Source: G963674505 sp964575975
GTDB lineage: Bacteria > Desulfobacterota > Desulfobacteria > Desulfobacterales > SKZT01
Direction of reading: 5' to 3'
Length of the DNA: 64,000 nucleotides
NCBI GenBank assembly: GCA_964575975.1
Contig: CAZNTU010000002.1
Span: 46,581-110,580 of the forward strand
The position numbers and the translations under genes are program-made. The notes beneath the pieces were generated by a model that worked only from the letters and a program-made list of their open reading frames with translations, was not told where the DNA came from and did not search any database. Shown in pieces: positions 25,385 to 33,991 of the stretch; position 1 is the first letter of the stretch; each line of letters begins with the position of its first letter.

Positions 25385-26422
25385 ATGAACGAACTCTTGA
25401 TCTCGATATTGGCGTTGCTGTTGACGCTTCTTCTCTGCTGGGGATTCAAGAATCTTCCGAAAGAAAAATGGCAGTTCCTGGCAACCGTGCCCGGAAGGAA
25501 GAGCGAGGACGGTTCTTGGGCGGGAACGAATTTTACCTACTACGGATTGTTCAACGCCGTCGCGGTGGTCCTGGCCACGTCGATTATGATTGTCATGACG
25601 GGAGCTGTGAATGTTCCCGTGTCCGGCATTCTGGTCGTCGCGGGGGCGGTTTTCGCGGCGACGCTGCCGTCCGCCGGAATGATCGCGAGGCTGGTCGAGA
25701 AGAAGAGGAGCGCGTTCAGCATCGGGGGAGCGTCCTTCGTGGGCTTGGTCGTAGCTCCTTGGGCGGTTTTGTTTTCCAGGAATGTATTCGGCTTCGAAGC
25801 GCCCGTAATGTCGGTAGTGGCGTCGCTGGCGATAGCTTACGCCTTCGGGGAGGGTGTCGGCCGTCTTGCCTGCGTCAGTTTCGGATGCTGCTACGGCAAA
25901 CCCCTTTGCGAGTGCGGCCGATTTCTTCGGAAATGTTTTCACGGACGGCATTTCGTATTTACGGGAAAAACGAAGAAAATCGCTTTTGCTCACAATTTGG
26001 ACGGCAGCCCCGTGGTTCCGATCCAAGCGGTGACTTCGGCAGTTTACTGCGTTGCGGGCCTTCTGGGTCTATATCTTTTCGCGAACGGGTTTTTCAGGTG
26101 CGCTTTTTTGGAGGCATTGGCCGTAACCCAAGCATGGCGGTTCGCTTCGGAATTTTACCGGATCGACTATCGGGGCGAAGGCAAAATCTCCGCGTATCAG
26201 AAGATGAGCCTGTGCGCCGTTTTGTACGGATTTGCGGCGGCCATGATTTTCCATGCCCCGGATGCATACACGGTGGATCTTTTCCACGGTTTGAGGCAAC
26301 TTTGGAATCCCGCCTTGATTCTTCTCCTTCAACTGCTCGGCTGCGTTGTTTTTCTTTACATGGGAAAAAGCAGCGTCACTTGGGCGACCCTTCTTTTTCA
26401 CGTGAGTCGGGAAAAAATCTGA
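25385..26422 (+). CDS. Lgt-like (prolipoprotein diacylglyceryl transferase family) membrane protein
   Basis: 345 residues with about eight membrane segments. The Lgt core is recognisable: SIGGASFVG, then EGVGRLACVSFGCCYGKP (the R-x-GCCYG signature near 155-170), and the C-terminal WRFASEFYRIDYRG with Arg and Glu. However the catalytic-loop histidine of Lgt (the HGG of SFHGG) is replaced (SFVGL), and the QLYE motif is changed to IQAVTS. A canonical Lgt attaches diacylglycerol to lipoprotein cysteine; this paralogue may act on another acceptor. The ATG at 25385 has AAGGTG upstream and lies 4 bases after the PSD-like gene. Confidence 0.8.
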   Translation: MNELLISILALLLTLLLCWGFKNLPKEKWQFLATVPGRKSEDGSWAGTNFTYYGLFNAVAVVLATSIMIVMTGAVNVPVSGILVVAGAVFAATLPSAGMIARLVEKKRSAFSIGGASFVGLVVAPWAVLFSRNVFGFEAPVMSVVASLAIAYAFGEGVGRLACVSFGCCYGKPLCECGRFLRKCFHGRHFVFTGKTKKIAFAHNLDGSPVVPIQAVTSAVYCVAGLLGLYLFANGFFRCAFLEALAVTQAWRFASEFYRIDYRGEGKISAYQKMSLCAVLYGFAAAMIFHAPDAYTVDLFHGLRQLWNPALILLLQLLGCVVFLYMGKSSVTWATLLFHVSREKI

Positions 26423-26483
26423 GATTTTTTTCTTCGGCGAACTCGACCTTGTTTAGCGCGATATTGAGTGCAAGTCAATTTCG

Positions 26484-26511
26484 TTGACATACATCCTTTA
26501 TCTGTTTTAAT
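26484..26511 (+). promoter_or_regulatory. Putative sigma-70 promoter of ald leader
   Basis: TTGACA (26484-26489) and TTTAAT (26506-26511) are spaced by 16 bases; the start of transcription would be near 26518. That gives ald a leader of about 170 nt which contains the structured element at 26550-26654. Confidence 0.6.
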
Positions 26512-26549
26512 CTTCTCCGGGTTTTTTTGATCGCGAAAAGTTCCGAAAG

Positions 26550-26654
26550 CCCTCGAAGGCAACCAGAGATTGCGGCTCTGGCCCGACGCCGCACTGGTGG
26601 AACATGTTTGAACCTCGGCAAGCCAGATTAGGATGGTCCGGTTGCTTTCGAGGG
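26550..26654 (+). ncRNA. Candidate structured leader RNA upstream of ald
   Basis: CCCTCGAAGGCAACC (26550-26564) pairs with 26640-26654 over 15 consecutive positions with a single G-U, enclosing 75 bases that can form at least one more perfect stem (TGCGGC 26571-26576 with GCCGCA 26588-26593). The closing stem ends 35 bases before the ald start and follows a good promoter. I could not match it to a riboswitch class, 6S RNA, SRP RNA or tRNA from memory. It may be a cis-regulatory leader or a small RNA. Confidence 0.45.
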
Positions 26655-26688
26655 GAGCGGGCGATGACGAATATGCCAGGAGGTATTC

Positions 26689-27801
26689 ATGCGTGTTGGA
26701 ATTTTGAAGGAAATCAAAGTCGAGGAAAATCGAGTATGCATGACCCCGGGGGGGGTCGAGGCGATGATAGCGAACGGGCACGAAGTCGTTGTCGAAAAGA
26801 ATGCGGGCATCGGAAGCGGGTTCGACGACGCGGCCTATCTCCAGGCGGGCGCGGAGATCGTCGACGAGGCGAAGCGAATATTCGAAACCGCGGACATGGT
26901 CATGCATGTGAAGGAGCCGCAACCGGCGGAGTGCGAAATGCTGCGGGAAGGCCAGATCGTGTTCACGTACCTTCATTTGGCGGCCGACGAGCGCCAGACG
27001 CTCGGCCTCATGAAGAGCAAGTCGATCGCCATCGCGTACGAGACGATTCAGAAAAAGGACGGTTCTCTTCCGCTTCTGACTCCCATGAGCGAGGTGGCCG
27101 GTCGAATGGCCGTTCAGCAGGGGGCGAAATATCTGGAGATTGCTCAGGGGGGGCGAGGCATTCTCTTGGGAGGAGTGCCGGGGGTCGGACCGGGCAACGT
27201 GGTTGTAATCGGAGGCGGAGTGGTCGGGATCAACGCGGCGAAAATGGCATGCGGACTTGGCGCCAAAGTGTATGTTTTGGACAAGAATTTAGACCGTTTG
27301 CGGTACCTGAGCGAAGTCATGCCGGCCAATTGCTTTACGATTTACTCGAACCCGGCGGTTTTGCGAGATTTGATCCAGACGGCCGACGTTGTCGTGGGTG
27401 CGGTGCTGATTCCCGGATACAAGGCGCCCCGGCTGGTGACGCGGGATATGCTTAAAACGATGAAACCCGGGTCCGTGATTGTGGATGTGGCCATAGATCA
27501 AGGCGGGTGTTTCGAGACAAGCAGGCCGACTACGCACGGAGACCCCATCTACACGGTGGACGGGATTGTCCACTATTGCGTGGCCAATATGCCCGGCGCC
27601 GTGCCCCGGACCTCGACATTGGCTCTCACCAACGCAACTCTTCCCTACGCCGTGGAGATAGCCAACAAAGGATGGAAAAAGGCCATGGCGGAAAACCCTG
27701 AAATAGCGCTGGGAGCAAACGTTGTCGAGGGCCTTGTCACGTACAAGGGGGTTTCCGAGGCGTTCGGACTTGAATACAAGCCGATCGAAGAGATGATATG
27801 A
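26689..27801 (+). CDS. ald: Alanine dehydrogenase
   Basis: NAD-dependent interconversion of L-alanine with pyruvate plus ammonia, 370 residues. Hallmarks are the N-terminal MRVGILKEIKVEENRV, the catalytic-lysine region (VMHVKEPQ), the His of YLHLAAD, and the NAD fold VVIGGGVVGINAAKMACGLGA near 170. CAGGAGG lies seven bases before the ATG at 26689. A promoter and a long-stem RNA leader precede it. With the glutamate synthase operon at 57.5-62.7 kb it belongs to nitrogen assimilation or amino-acid fermentation. Confidence 0.96.
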   Translation: MRVGILKEIKVEENRVCMTPGGVEAMIANGHEVVVEKNAGIGSGFDDAAYLQAGAEIVDEAKRIFETADMVMHVKEPQPAECEMLREGQIVFTYLHLAADERQTLGLMKSKSIAIAYETIQKKDGSLPLLTPMSEVAGRMAVQQGAKYLEIAQGGRGILLGGVPGVGPGNVVVIGGGVVGINAAKMACGLGAKVYVLDKNLDRLRYLSEVMPANCFTIYSNPAVLRDLIQTADVVVGAVLIPGYKAPRLVTRDMLKTMKPGSVIVDVAIDQGGCFETSRPTTHGDPIYTVDGIVHYCVANMPGAVPRTSTLALTNATLPYAVEIANKGWKKAMAENPEIALGANVVEGLVTYKGVSEAFGLEYKPIEEMI

Positions 27802-27862
27802 ATTGTCGGGCGAATAGCGCCTCTTGAAATAACACAACATCTCCTATAAACAAATTATAAAA

Positions 27863-29074
27863 ATGAAAACCCAATTGAGAGATCTAAGGGAATCCAACGA
27901 ATTCCTTAACCTACTGCTCGACAATATGGACCAGGCGGTGCTTATCGTCGACGAGGAATTCAAGATTTTCCAGGTCAACGATTATTTTTTCGAACTCTTC
28001 GACAGGGCTGCGGAATCGGTCGTCAATAACAGGTTCGGAGGAGTTTCGGGCTGCATCCACTCGGTTTTGGAGAACAAGCCCTGCGGAGAGGCGCAAGCTT
28101 GCAGGGAATGCGTTCTTAGAAAGTCCGTCATTCAAACTCTGGTCGAAAGAGTTCCTGCGGACAGGGTCCGGCTTAACAGAAAATTCTATATCGACAACCG
28201 ACCGGTGGAAAAATACATGCAATTCAGCACGCGCTTCATCACGTACGAAGGCCGAAAAATGACCTTGGTGCTGATCTACGACGTCACGGAAACGGAATTG
28301 CAAAAGATGGAGTTGCAAAGGAAGCAGGCCCAGATCGAATTGGATTTGGCCGCCGCCGCCGAAATCCAGAAAAGCCTTTTGCCCGAGGCGGTCCCCCTTG
28401 CCGAACGAATCAAAATGGCCTGGAAATTCGAACCCTCCGGAAAAATCGGAGGGGATATTTTCAATATTCATTATTACGGAAAGGACCAAATCGGTCTGTA
28501 CATGCTTGACGTCTGCGGCCACGGCGTTTCTGCTGCGCTTATCGCGGTGGCCGTGTCCCAGTTTTTGGCGAGCAGAAAGACCGTCGCGGAGGGAACCTCG
28601 GTCGAGCAAATCCCCCAAGCGGTTTTGAACAGCCTAAACCGGTCGTTTCCTTTCGAGCGGTTCGACAGTTTTTTCACCATTATCCATATGACCATCGACA
28701 CCGCATCCGGCATTCTAACCTACAGCTGCGCGGGCCACCCCCCGCCGGTCGTTGTCCGAAAAGCCAACCGGCTCGAAATTCTCGACAACAAAGGACCGGT
28801 AATCGGCGCCGACGAAAACGTTGTATATGGACAAGACCAGAAACAGCTGGTCCCCGGCGATAAGATCGTACTCTATACGGACGGCATTTTGGAACTGTGC
28901 GACAAAAACGGGGAATTTTTCGGCAAGAATCGTTTTTATGCCGTTCTGGAGAAGAACGCGGGAAGAACTCCGGAGGAACTTGTCGAGACGCTTTATTTAT
29001 CCGCGAAAACGCATTGCGGAGAAAGTGAAATCGACGACGACATTTCCATTCTTGTGGTGGAATACACCGGGTAA
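27863..29074 (+). CDS. PAS plus SpoIIE/RsbU-type PP2C phosphatase
   Basis: 403 residues. The first about 130 look like a PAS-type sensor (LLDNMDQAVLIVDEEFKIFQVN) containing a Cys-rich insert (CGEAQACRECVLRKSV). A short coiled coil follows (about 145-175), then a PP2C-like phosphatase domain from about 175 with GGDIFNIHYY, LYMLDVCGHGVSAAL, TYSCAGHPPP, LYTDGILEL and IDDDISILVV, which carry the metal-binding aspartates. Such proteins dephosphorylate anti-anti-sigma factors in partner switching; no kinase or antagonist gene is nearby. The start ATG has no strong ribosome site. Confidence 0.9.
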   Translation: MKTQLRDLRESNEFLNLLLDNMDQAVLIVDEEFKIFQVNDYFFELFDRAAESVVNNRFGGVSGCIHSVLENKPCGEAQACRECVLRKSVIQTLVERVPADRVRLNRKFYIDNRPVEKYMQFSTRFITYEGRKMTLVLIYDVTETELQKMELQRKQAQIELDLAAAAEIQKSLLPEAVPLAERIKMAWKFEPSGKIGGDIFNIHYYGKDQIGLYMLDVCGHGVSAALIAVAVSQFLASRKTVAEGTSVEQIPQAVLNSLNRSFPFERFDSFFTIIHMTIDTASGILTYSCAGHPPPVVVRKANRLEILDNKGPVIGADENVVYGQDQKQLVPGDKIVLYTDGILELCDKNGEFFGKNRFYAVLEKNAGRTPEELVETLYLSAKTHCGESEIDDDISILVVEYTG

Positions 29075-29142
29075 CGTCCCGGTCTGACCGTGGAACCGAA
29101 CCGAGGAACGCCCGCGAGGTTCGTGTATATGCGACGGTTCCT

Positions 29143-30408
29143 CTAAAGCCCGGCGTAGGTTTGAAATGCGCTGGCCAATTGAAGAATCGGTCTCTCGTTG
29201 TCGAAATATCGCGTTGCGAATTCTCTTGCGGCCGGTATGATTCGGCTTCTCAGGTCTTCGTCCTCCAACAGTCTCCTAATGGCGCCGGCGAGGGCCGATG
29301 GATCGTCGGGAGAGACGAGAAGCCCTGTCTCCTGGTCCCGGACGAGTTCGGGAATCGCGGAAACATTGGTTGCAACCACCGGAACGCCCATGGCCATGCT
29401 CTCGACGAGAACATTCGGGATGCCGTCGCGGTCGCCGTTTTTGGCCACTTCGCATCCCAGCACGAACAGGTCGGCCTTTCGATAATGTTCCAAGACCACG
29501 TTGTGGGGTTGGGTCCCGATCCAAAGCGAATCGTTTTCCAAGGCCAGTCGCCGAATCAGGGACAGAGTCTTTTCCCGGTCTTCTCCGTCCCCGATAAGCG
29601 TATGCCGGAAGCGAATCCCCTTGTCCTTCAGTATTTTCAACGCCTTGTATACGGTTGGCAGACCTTTTTTAGGCGTCAGTCTGGCGACAGTCACGATTTG
29701 AAAGGGCGGCTGCGCCCTTTGTTTATTCTTCGCGCGGCTGGTTTCTTCGCCAAACAGTCCCATGTCGATTCCGTGATAAATCCTAAGAACCGGCGTGGCC
29801 GCCGCTTTCGGGTTGCCTCTCGCCAAGGTCTGCAAATGTCTGCGATTGTAGTCGGTGCATGTGGCCACAAAACGGGCAAGCCCGATCTTTTCCACCAGCT
29901 GCCTTGGATCGGAGGTGTAAATGTCCTTGGCATGGGCGGTGAAACTGAAAGGAATTCCGCTCAAACGAGACGCGAACATGGCCACGGACGTGGGAGAATG
30001 GGCGAAATGGGCGTGGAAATGGATCACGCCGCTATTCGGCAGAAACTTGGCGACCAAATAGCCCGCCTGGAACAGATGCTTGATCGTAGCCGACTTTCTG
30101 GTCCGGCAAAAGCGCCTGAAAGCGGTCTTGGCTGCGGACATGTACTGGCGAGGATTTCTTGCCGCCACCTGGACGTTGTGAAATAAAAGCTTTGGCAGCG
30201 GTTCGAGCAGAGTCTCGGGAAGATAGACGACCGGCGCCTTGATTCTTTTTACGCTGTCGTGACAAAAAGTCTCCCGGGGTTGTCTCATGGAAAATATATG
30301 GATATTGAATCCCATGCTCTCGAGAAGAAGAATCTCGTTGGAAATGAAAGTTTCGGAAATTCTGGGATAGCCTTTCAAGATCATCCCCAAAACGGGCGAA
30401 CGCGTCAA
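29143..30408 (-). CDS. Glycosyltransferase family 4
   Basis: 421-residue retaining GT-B enzyme. The N-terminal half has KGYPRISETFISNEI and HFHAHFAHSPTSVA, the C-terminal half the nucleotide-sugar site VARLTPKKGLPTVYKALKIL and the EX7E-type motif VLVESMAMGVPVVATNV. It would extend a polysaccharide or glycolipid in the cytoplasm or at the membrane; donor and acceptor are unknown. It starts with TTG at 30408, one base after the stop of the upstream gene, with GGAGG inside that gene's last codons, so the two glycosyltransferases are translationally coupled. Confidence 0.9.
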   Translation of the reverse strand: MTRSPVLGMILKGYPRISETFISNEILLLESMGFNIHIFSMRQPRETFCHDSVKRIKAPVVYLPETLLEPLPKLLFHNVQVAARNPRQYMSAAKTAFRRFCRTRKSATIKHLFQAGYLVAKFLPNSGVIHFHAHFAHSPTSVAMFASRLSGIPFSFTAHAKDIYTSDPRQLVEKIGLARFVATCTDYNRRHLQTLARGNPKAAATPVLRIYHGIDMGLFGEETSRAKNKQRAQPPFQIVTVARLTPKKGLPTVYKALKILKDKGIRFRHTLIGDGEDREKTLSLIRRLALENDSLWIGTQPHNVVLEHYRKADLFVLGCEVAKNGDRDGIPNVLVESMAMGVPVVATNVSAIPELVRDQETGLLVSPDDPSALAGAIRRLLEDEDLRSRIIPAAREFATRYFDNERPILQLASAFQTYAGL

Positions 30409-30409
30409 A

Positions 30410-31609
30410 TCAATCCTCCTTGTCGATAAAGTAATCCAAGCGTTTTCGCATGGTTTCGATGCCGGTCAGAGGGAAACGGGATATGGCCTTCCGGTATGGT
30501 TCCGGAGACTCGAGCATGGCGAAGATTTTTTCTTTCAGGTTTTTCGCGTTAAGCTCGCACCATGGAATGTAATCCAGCAGTTTTTGCCTGTGAAACGCCT
30601 TGGCTCGGATAAGCTGCTCTTTTCTCGGCGTTTCCCGGGGAATCACCAAATTGACGGTCCCTTGGCTTAAGATTTCGCAAAGGGTATTGTAGCCGCCCAT
30701 GCTCACCGCCATATCCGCCGCGCCAAATAGTTTTTCCATCTGCCGGTAAAAATGGAAGAACTGGATTCCCATGGCCTTTGCCCTTTTTGAAATTCGCCTT
30801 CTTTCCTCCTTGGGCATGAAAGGACCGGTAACCAAAACGCTTTTGAACGGAAGAGGCTTGGGCTCGTATTCCAGCATGGTCAAATAGGCGTCCATCACGC
30901 CGGAACCGTCGCCACCGCCGCCGGTGCTTACCACTACCAGCTTTTCGTCCTTTCCGATTCCCAATTCCTTTCTTGTCTTATCGGTCGCCTCGTTGCCGGG
31001 AATTTTCCTGGAGATGTATCCGGTAAATTTTATTTTTTCGCTGGTCTTCGGCGGAATGGCGTATTCTTCGATGGGGTCGTAGAATTCGCGGATGCCGTAA
31101 ACCCAGATTTCGGTATAGAGTCTTTCCAGATTTTCGTAGACGCCCTTTTCGCTCCAGTCCTTTCTGACCGTCTCGGCATCGTCCATTACATCCCTGAGTC
31201 CGAGGATGGTCTGTGTATCGGGCAACCGACTTCTGATCCATTTCAGCGTCGGAAGCACCTCTTTCTTGAGACCCAGAGGTTCCTTGTCGACGATGAAAAG
31301 ATGAGGCTGGAACGCTTTCGCGGTCGCCGTGATGATTTTCTTCCGTATGTCCAGGGCGTGTCTCGGATTGATCTTTATGGAAAGCGGAAGATACTCGTCG
31401 TTGGTCTTTTTGATCATTCCGGGAATGCGGACGAAATCGATCTGTTCGGGAAAGGAGAACCTCCCGGCTATCGGAGACCCGGTCAAAATCAGAATGTTGA
31501 CATGGGGTCTTTTCAGGTGGGAGGCGATGGCCATGGTCCTTCTGATATGGCCGAGTCCGTAGGTGTCGTGGGAATACATTAGAATATTGAAGGTTGAATT
31601 GCGGCTCAT
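30410..31609 (-). CDS. MurG-like/COG4671 glycosyltransferase
   Basis: About 399 residues. It begins with ILMYSHDTYGLGHIRR, characteristic of predicted GT-B enzymes of the COG4671 group, and has a C-terminal sugar-nucleotide domain (VVVSTGGGGDG, then AVSMGGYNTLCEILSQ and VIPRETPRKEQ). The ATG at 31609 is preferred over one 19 codons upstream. It is the upstream partner of the GT4 gene at 29143 and is divergent from the GSCFA gene. The product is likely a surface or spore-like glycan component, which is inference. Confidence 0.87.
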   Translation of the reverse strand: MSRNSTFNILMYSHDTYGLGHIRRTMAIASHLKRPHVNILILTGSPIAGRFSFPEQIDFVRIPGMIKKTNDEYLPLSIKINPRHALDIRKKIITATAKAFQPHLFIVDKEPLGLKKEVLPTLKWIRSRLPDTQTILGLRDVMDDAETVRKDWSEKGVYENLERLYTEIWVYGIREFYDPIEEYAIPPKTSEKIKFTGYISRKIPGNEATDKTRKELGIGKDEKLVVVSTGGGGDGSGVMDAYLTMLEYEPKPLPFKSVLVTGPFMPKEERRRISKRAKAMGIQFFHFYRQMEKLFGAADMAVSMGGYNTLCEILSQGTVNLVIPRETPRKEQLIRAKAFHRQKLLDYIPWCELNAKNLKEKIFAMLESPEPYRKAISRFPLTGIETMRKRLDYFIDKED

Positions 31610-31814
31610 TGTTATTATAGCCTTGCCGTCTCCGTTAATCCTTCCATTGCATATGGGAAATGACATGAAACCGAATCGGAATTACATTGAAATCGTGGTC
31701 CGGCTAATTTATTCTTTCATGCGGCGACAACAGCGAAATCGAAGCTCGAATCGAAAAAATGGACTATCGATAACGCCAAACGAAAAGAACCTCAAAGAGC
31801 AACAGGAAAATTGC

Positions 31815-32768
31815 ATGGCACGTTCGAAAATGCACCCCGTTCATCGTTTCGAATCCTGGCAGATATGGCCGGGCAGTTTCGGCAATCCGCCCCCCGACGG
31901 CGATTATCCTTTTCCCGAAAATACAGGTCTAAAGGTGACTCTCCAAACTCCCATAGCCTCCATGGGTTCGTGTTTCGCAAGGGAAATCAAGCGTCGCCTG
32001 ATCGACAAGGGTTTCAATTACATCCGGGAAGAAGCCCGCCATCCGGCGGCCATTCACGCAAGCGCCGCATGGGAGCGCCTTTACAATACGTTTTCTATGC
32101 GCCAAGTTTTCGAATATACTTTCGAAGACTTCGAACCCGAGGTTCGATGGTGGAAAGCTCCCGAATCGGGCAAAATTCAAGATCCTTACCGCAGGATCAT
32201 CCTCTACGACTCGGTAGGGGAGGCGGAGGGAGATTTCGCAAGGCACATACGCCACTCCAAAAAAGCTCTGGAATCCGCGCGACTTCTCGTATTGACGCTC
32301 GGATTGACGGAAATCTGGGAGGACAAGCACGATGGCTCCGTCATATGTCTTCCGTCGGGACCTTACGTCAACGAGGGGGGTGACATGAGCCGATACCGAT
32401 TTCGTGTAAGCCGCTACTTCGAAAATCTCGAAAATCTGGAACGAATTCACGAAATCATGGCGAAACATAATCCCGAATGCAAACTTTTGATAACCGTCTC
32501 CCCGGTTCATCTTTGGGCGACATTCAGAAAAGACTCCGATGTAATCGCTGCTTCCTGCAATTCAAAGAGCACGCTTCGCGCGGCGGCTGACGAATTCACG
32601 GCCCGTCACGACAACGTTTTTTACTTTCCCGCATTCGAGATGGCCGCAATCTACCGTCCCATGATTGGGCAATCCATTTTCGAGGAAGGCCCTGAAAATT
32701 TCCACGTGAACAAGCCGACCGTCAAGTTCATCATGAGCCAGTTTTTTAAACACTATGCGGGAATTTGA
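31815..32768 (+). CDS. GSCFA-domain protein (SGNH-like hydrolase)
   Basis: 317 residues with the family name motif in IASMGSCFAREI near residue 50, followed by RHPAAIHASAAWERLY, LTLGLTEIWED and a C-terminal VSPVHLWATF and FHVNK patch with His. GSCFA proteins resemble SGNH hydrolases or acyltransferases and often sit in polysaccharide loci, which fits the two divergent glycosyltransferases. ATG at 31815 has ACAGGA eight bases upstream; the frame is open further 5' but that part overlaps the divergent gene and looks non-coding. Confidence 0.85.
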   Translation: MARSKMHPVHRFESWQIWPGSFGNPPPDGDYPFPENTGLKVTLQTPIASMGSCFAREIKRRLIDKGFNYIREEARHPAAIHASAAWERLYNTFSMRQVFEYTFEDFEPEVRWWKAPESGKIQDPYRRIILYDSVGEAEGDFARHIRHSKKALESARLLVLTLGLTEIWEDKHDGSVICLPSGPYVNEGGDMSRYRFRVSRYFENLENLERIHEIMAKHNPECKLLITVSPVHLWATFRKDSDVIAASCNSKSTLRAAADEFTARHDNVFYFPAFEMAAIYRPMIGQSIFEEGPENFHVNKPTVKFIMSQFFKHYAGI

Positions 32769-32920
32769 ATCCTGTCCCGCTAAAATCGGTTTGCGAACAA
32801 ATCATATTAATCGCGAAAATGGGACTATAGAGAAATATATTGGTACGAGTCAAGAAAATTCCATCGCTTTTCATCCGCCTTCGCTAAAACAAAGGATAAT
32901 TGCCGGCTTTGCGTTTCATC

Positions 32921-33664
32921 TCATTGAAGGGGACGCACAGGGAGATTCGCCACGTGGACGGCTCCCGTACCATTCTCCTTGAGTTGCAGTCGCAACATTT
33001 TCGCGGATTGGATTTCGCCGGGAAAGAACAAAAATCCGTGCGCGATGCTCATCGGGGCCACAGGCTTGTTCTGGAGGGATTTTTCTCTAAGGTCGCCGCT
33101 TATTTCCCGCCTGGCTTCGTCCGAGTCGTAGCCTTTGGCCGACCCTATAACGGCGCCTGCGGCTGCGCCTCCCGCCGCTCCCTTTCCCAACGCGGCGCCG
33201 ACATTGTCCCCGCTGATGATGCCAATGGCGGCGCCGATCAGCGCGCCCGCCGCCGCACCCCACAAGCCGTGATAGGCGCCTTCCTTGGCCATGGTTCTGG
33301 CTTGGGAGTTCTTTGCGGCACGTTCGTAGGCGGCTCTCGTGCTTAACAGAGGCCAAAGGTTTCCGCTATCGTCCTCTAAAAAGGTTTGATTTCCCTCGAT
33401 TTCGAGAGAATTGGGGGTTTGGTTGTCGAAGACAACTTGGACCGGAAGCATACCTGCTCCGCGTATATCGAAGCCGAAAGCTTCTTCGGCTTTCTTTTTT
33501 TCGACGAAGGCCTGGGCCGCGACAGTGGCTCCACCGATCCTGGTTTCGTTGCCGTAGGCTTGCGGCAACTTGAAAGGCATGGGTTTGGGCTTGTAGGCAC
33601 TGGAGCATCCCATCGCGCCCGCCAGTAAAATGACGAAAACGAACATGCTGAATTGTTTTTTCAT
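32921..33664 (-). CDS. Glycine-zipper lipoprotein
   Basis: 247-residue predicted lipoprotein: a short signal peptide ending AGAMGC (Cys at about residue 20), then a globular part and a glycine-zipper segment (about 135-175; GAAAGALIGAAIG, then GAAGGAAAGAVIG) that can insert in or span a membrane. Family role unknown; similar proteins are outer-membrane-associated. The ATG at 33664 has GGAGG four bases upstream; the longer start 35 codons earlier has none and no signal peptide. Confidence 0.82.
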   Translation of the reverse strand: MKKQFSMFVFVILLAGAMGCSSAYKPKPMPFKLPQAYGNETRIGGATVAAQAFVEKKKAEEAFGFDIRGAGMLPVQVVFDNQTPNSLEIEGNQTFLEDDSGNLWPLLSTRAAYERAAKNSQARTMAKEGAYHGLWGAAAGALIGAAIGIISGDNVGAALGKGAAGGAAAGAVIGSAKGYDSDEARREISGDLREKSLQNKPVAPMSIAHGFLFFPGEIQSAKMLRLQLKENGTGAVHVANLPVRPLQ

Positions 33665-33991
33665 TCCAACCTCCATGTGGACCCTTGTTAACAATGCGTA
33701 TCCTGTCGTAGGAAACTCCCTAAAACCCGGGAAAGGTTCTTTCCATTTCACATTCCCACATATAACCACTCTATGCAGGGAACGTCAAAACAATAATATG
33801 GCGTTGTTTGTAGAGATGCCGAATTGACACTGAGAGCGGTGTCGTCTATATTACGGAAACTACCAGCTTGGAGTTTGAAATTGTAGACCGAATCCATAGC
33901 AAAACACGGGCGTGAAAGGTCCGCCAAGATCCTTTCCGCCGGTCGCTGCCAATCTCGGAGGTTGTTGCTGTCGTTGAAGAACGCATCCAAA

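Noticed and set aside
26550..26654. Identity as 6S RNA, SRP RNA or tRNA
   Set aside because: Conserved 6S bulge, the SRP tetraloop hairpin and tRNA arms could not be matched; a TTCAA stretch on the reverse strand does not have T-arm pairing. Kept only as an unassigned structured element.
29092..29141. GGAACCG/CGGTTCC 7-bp inverted repeat between convergent genes
   Set aside because: Long 36-base gap and no T-run; too weak to call a terminator.
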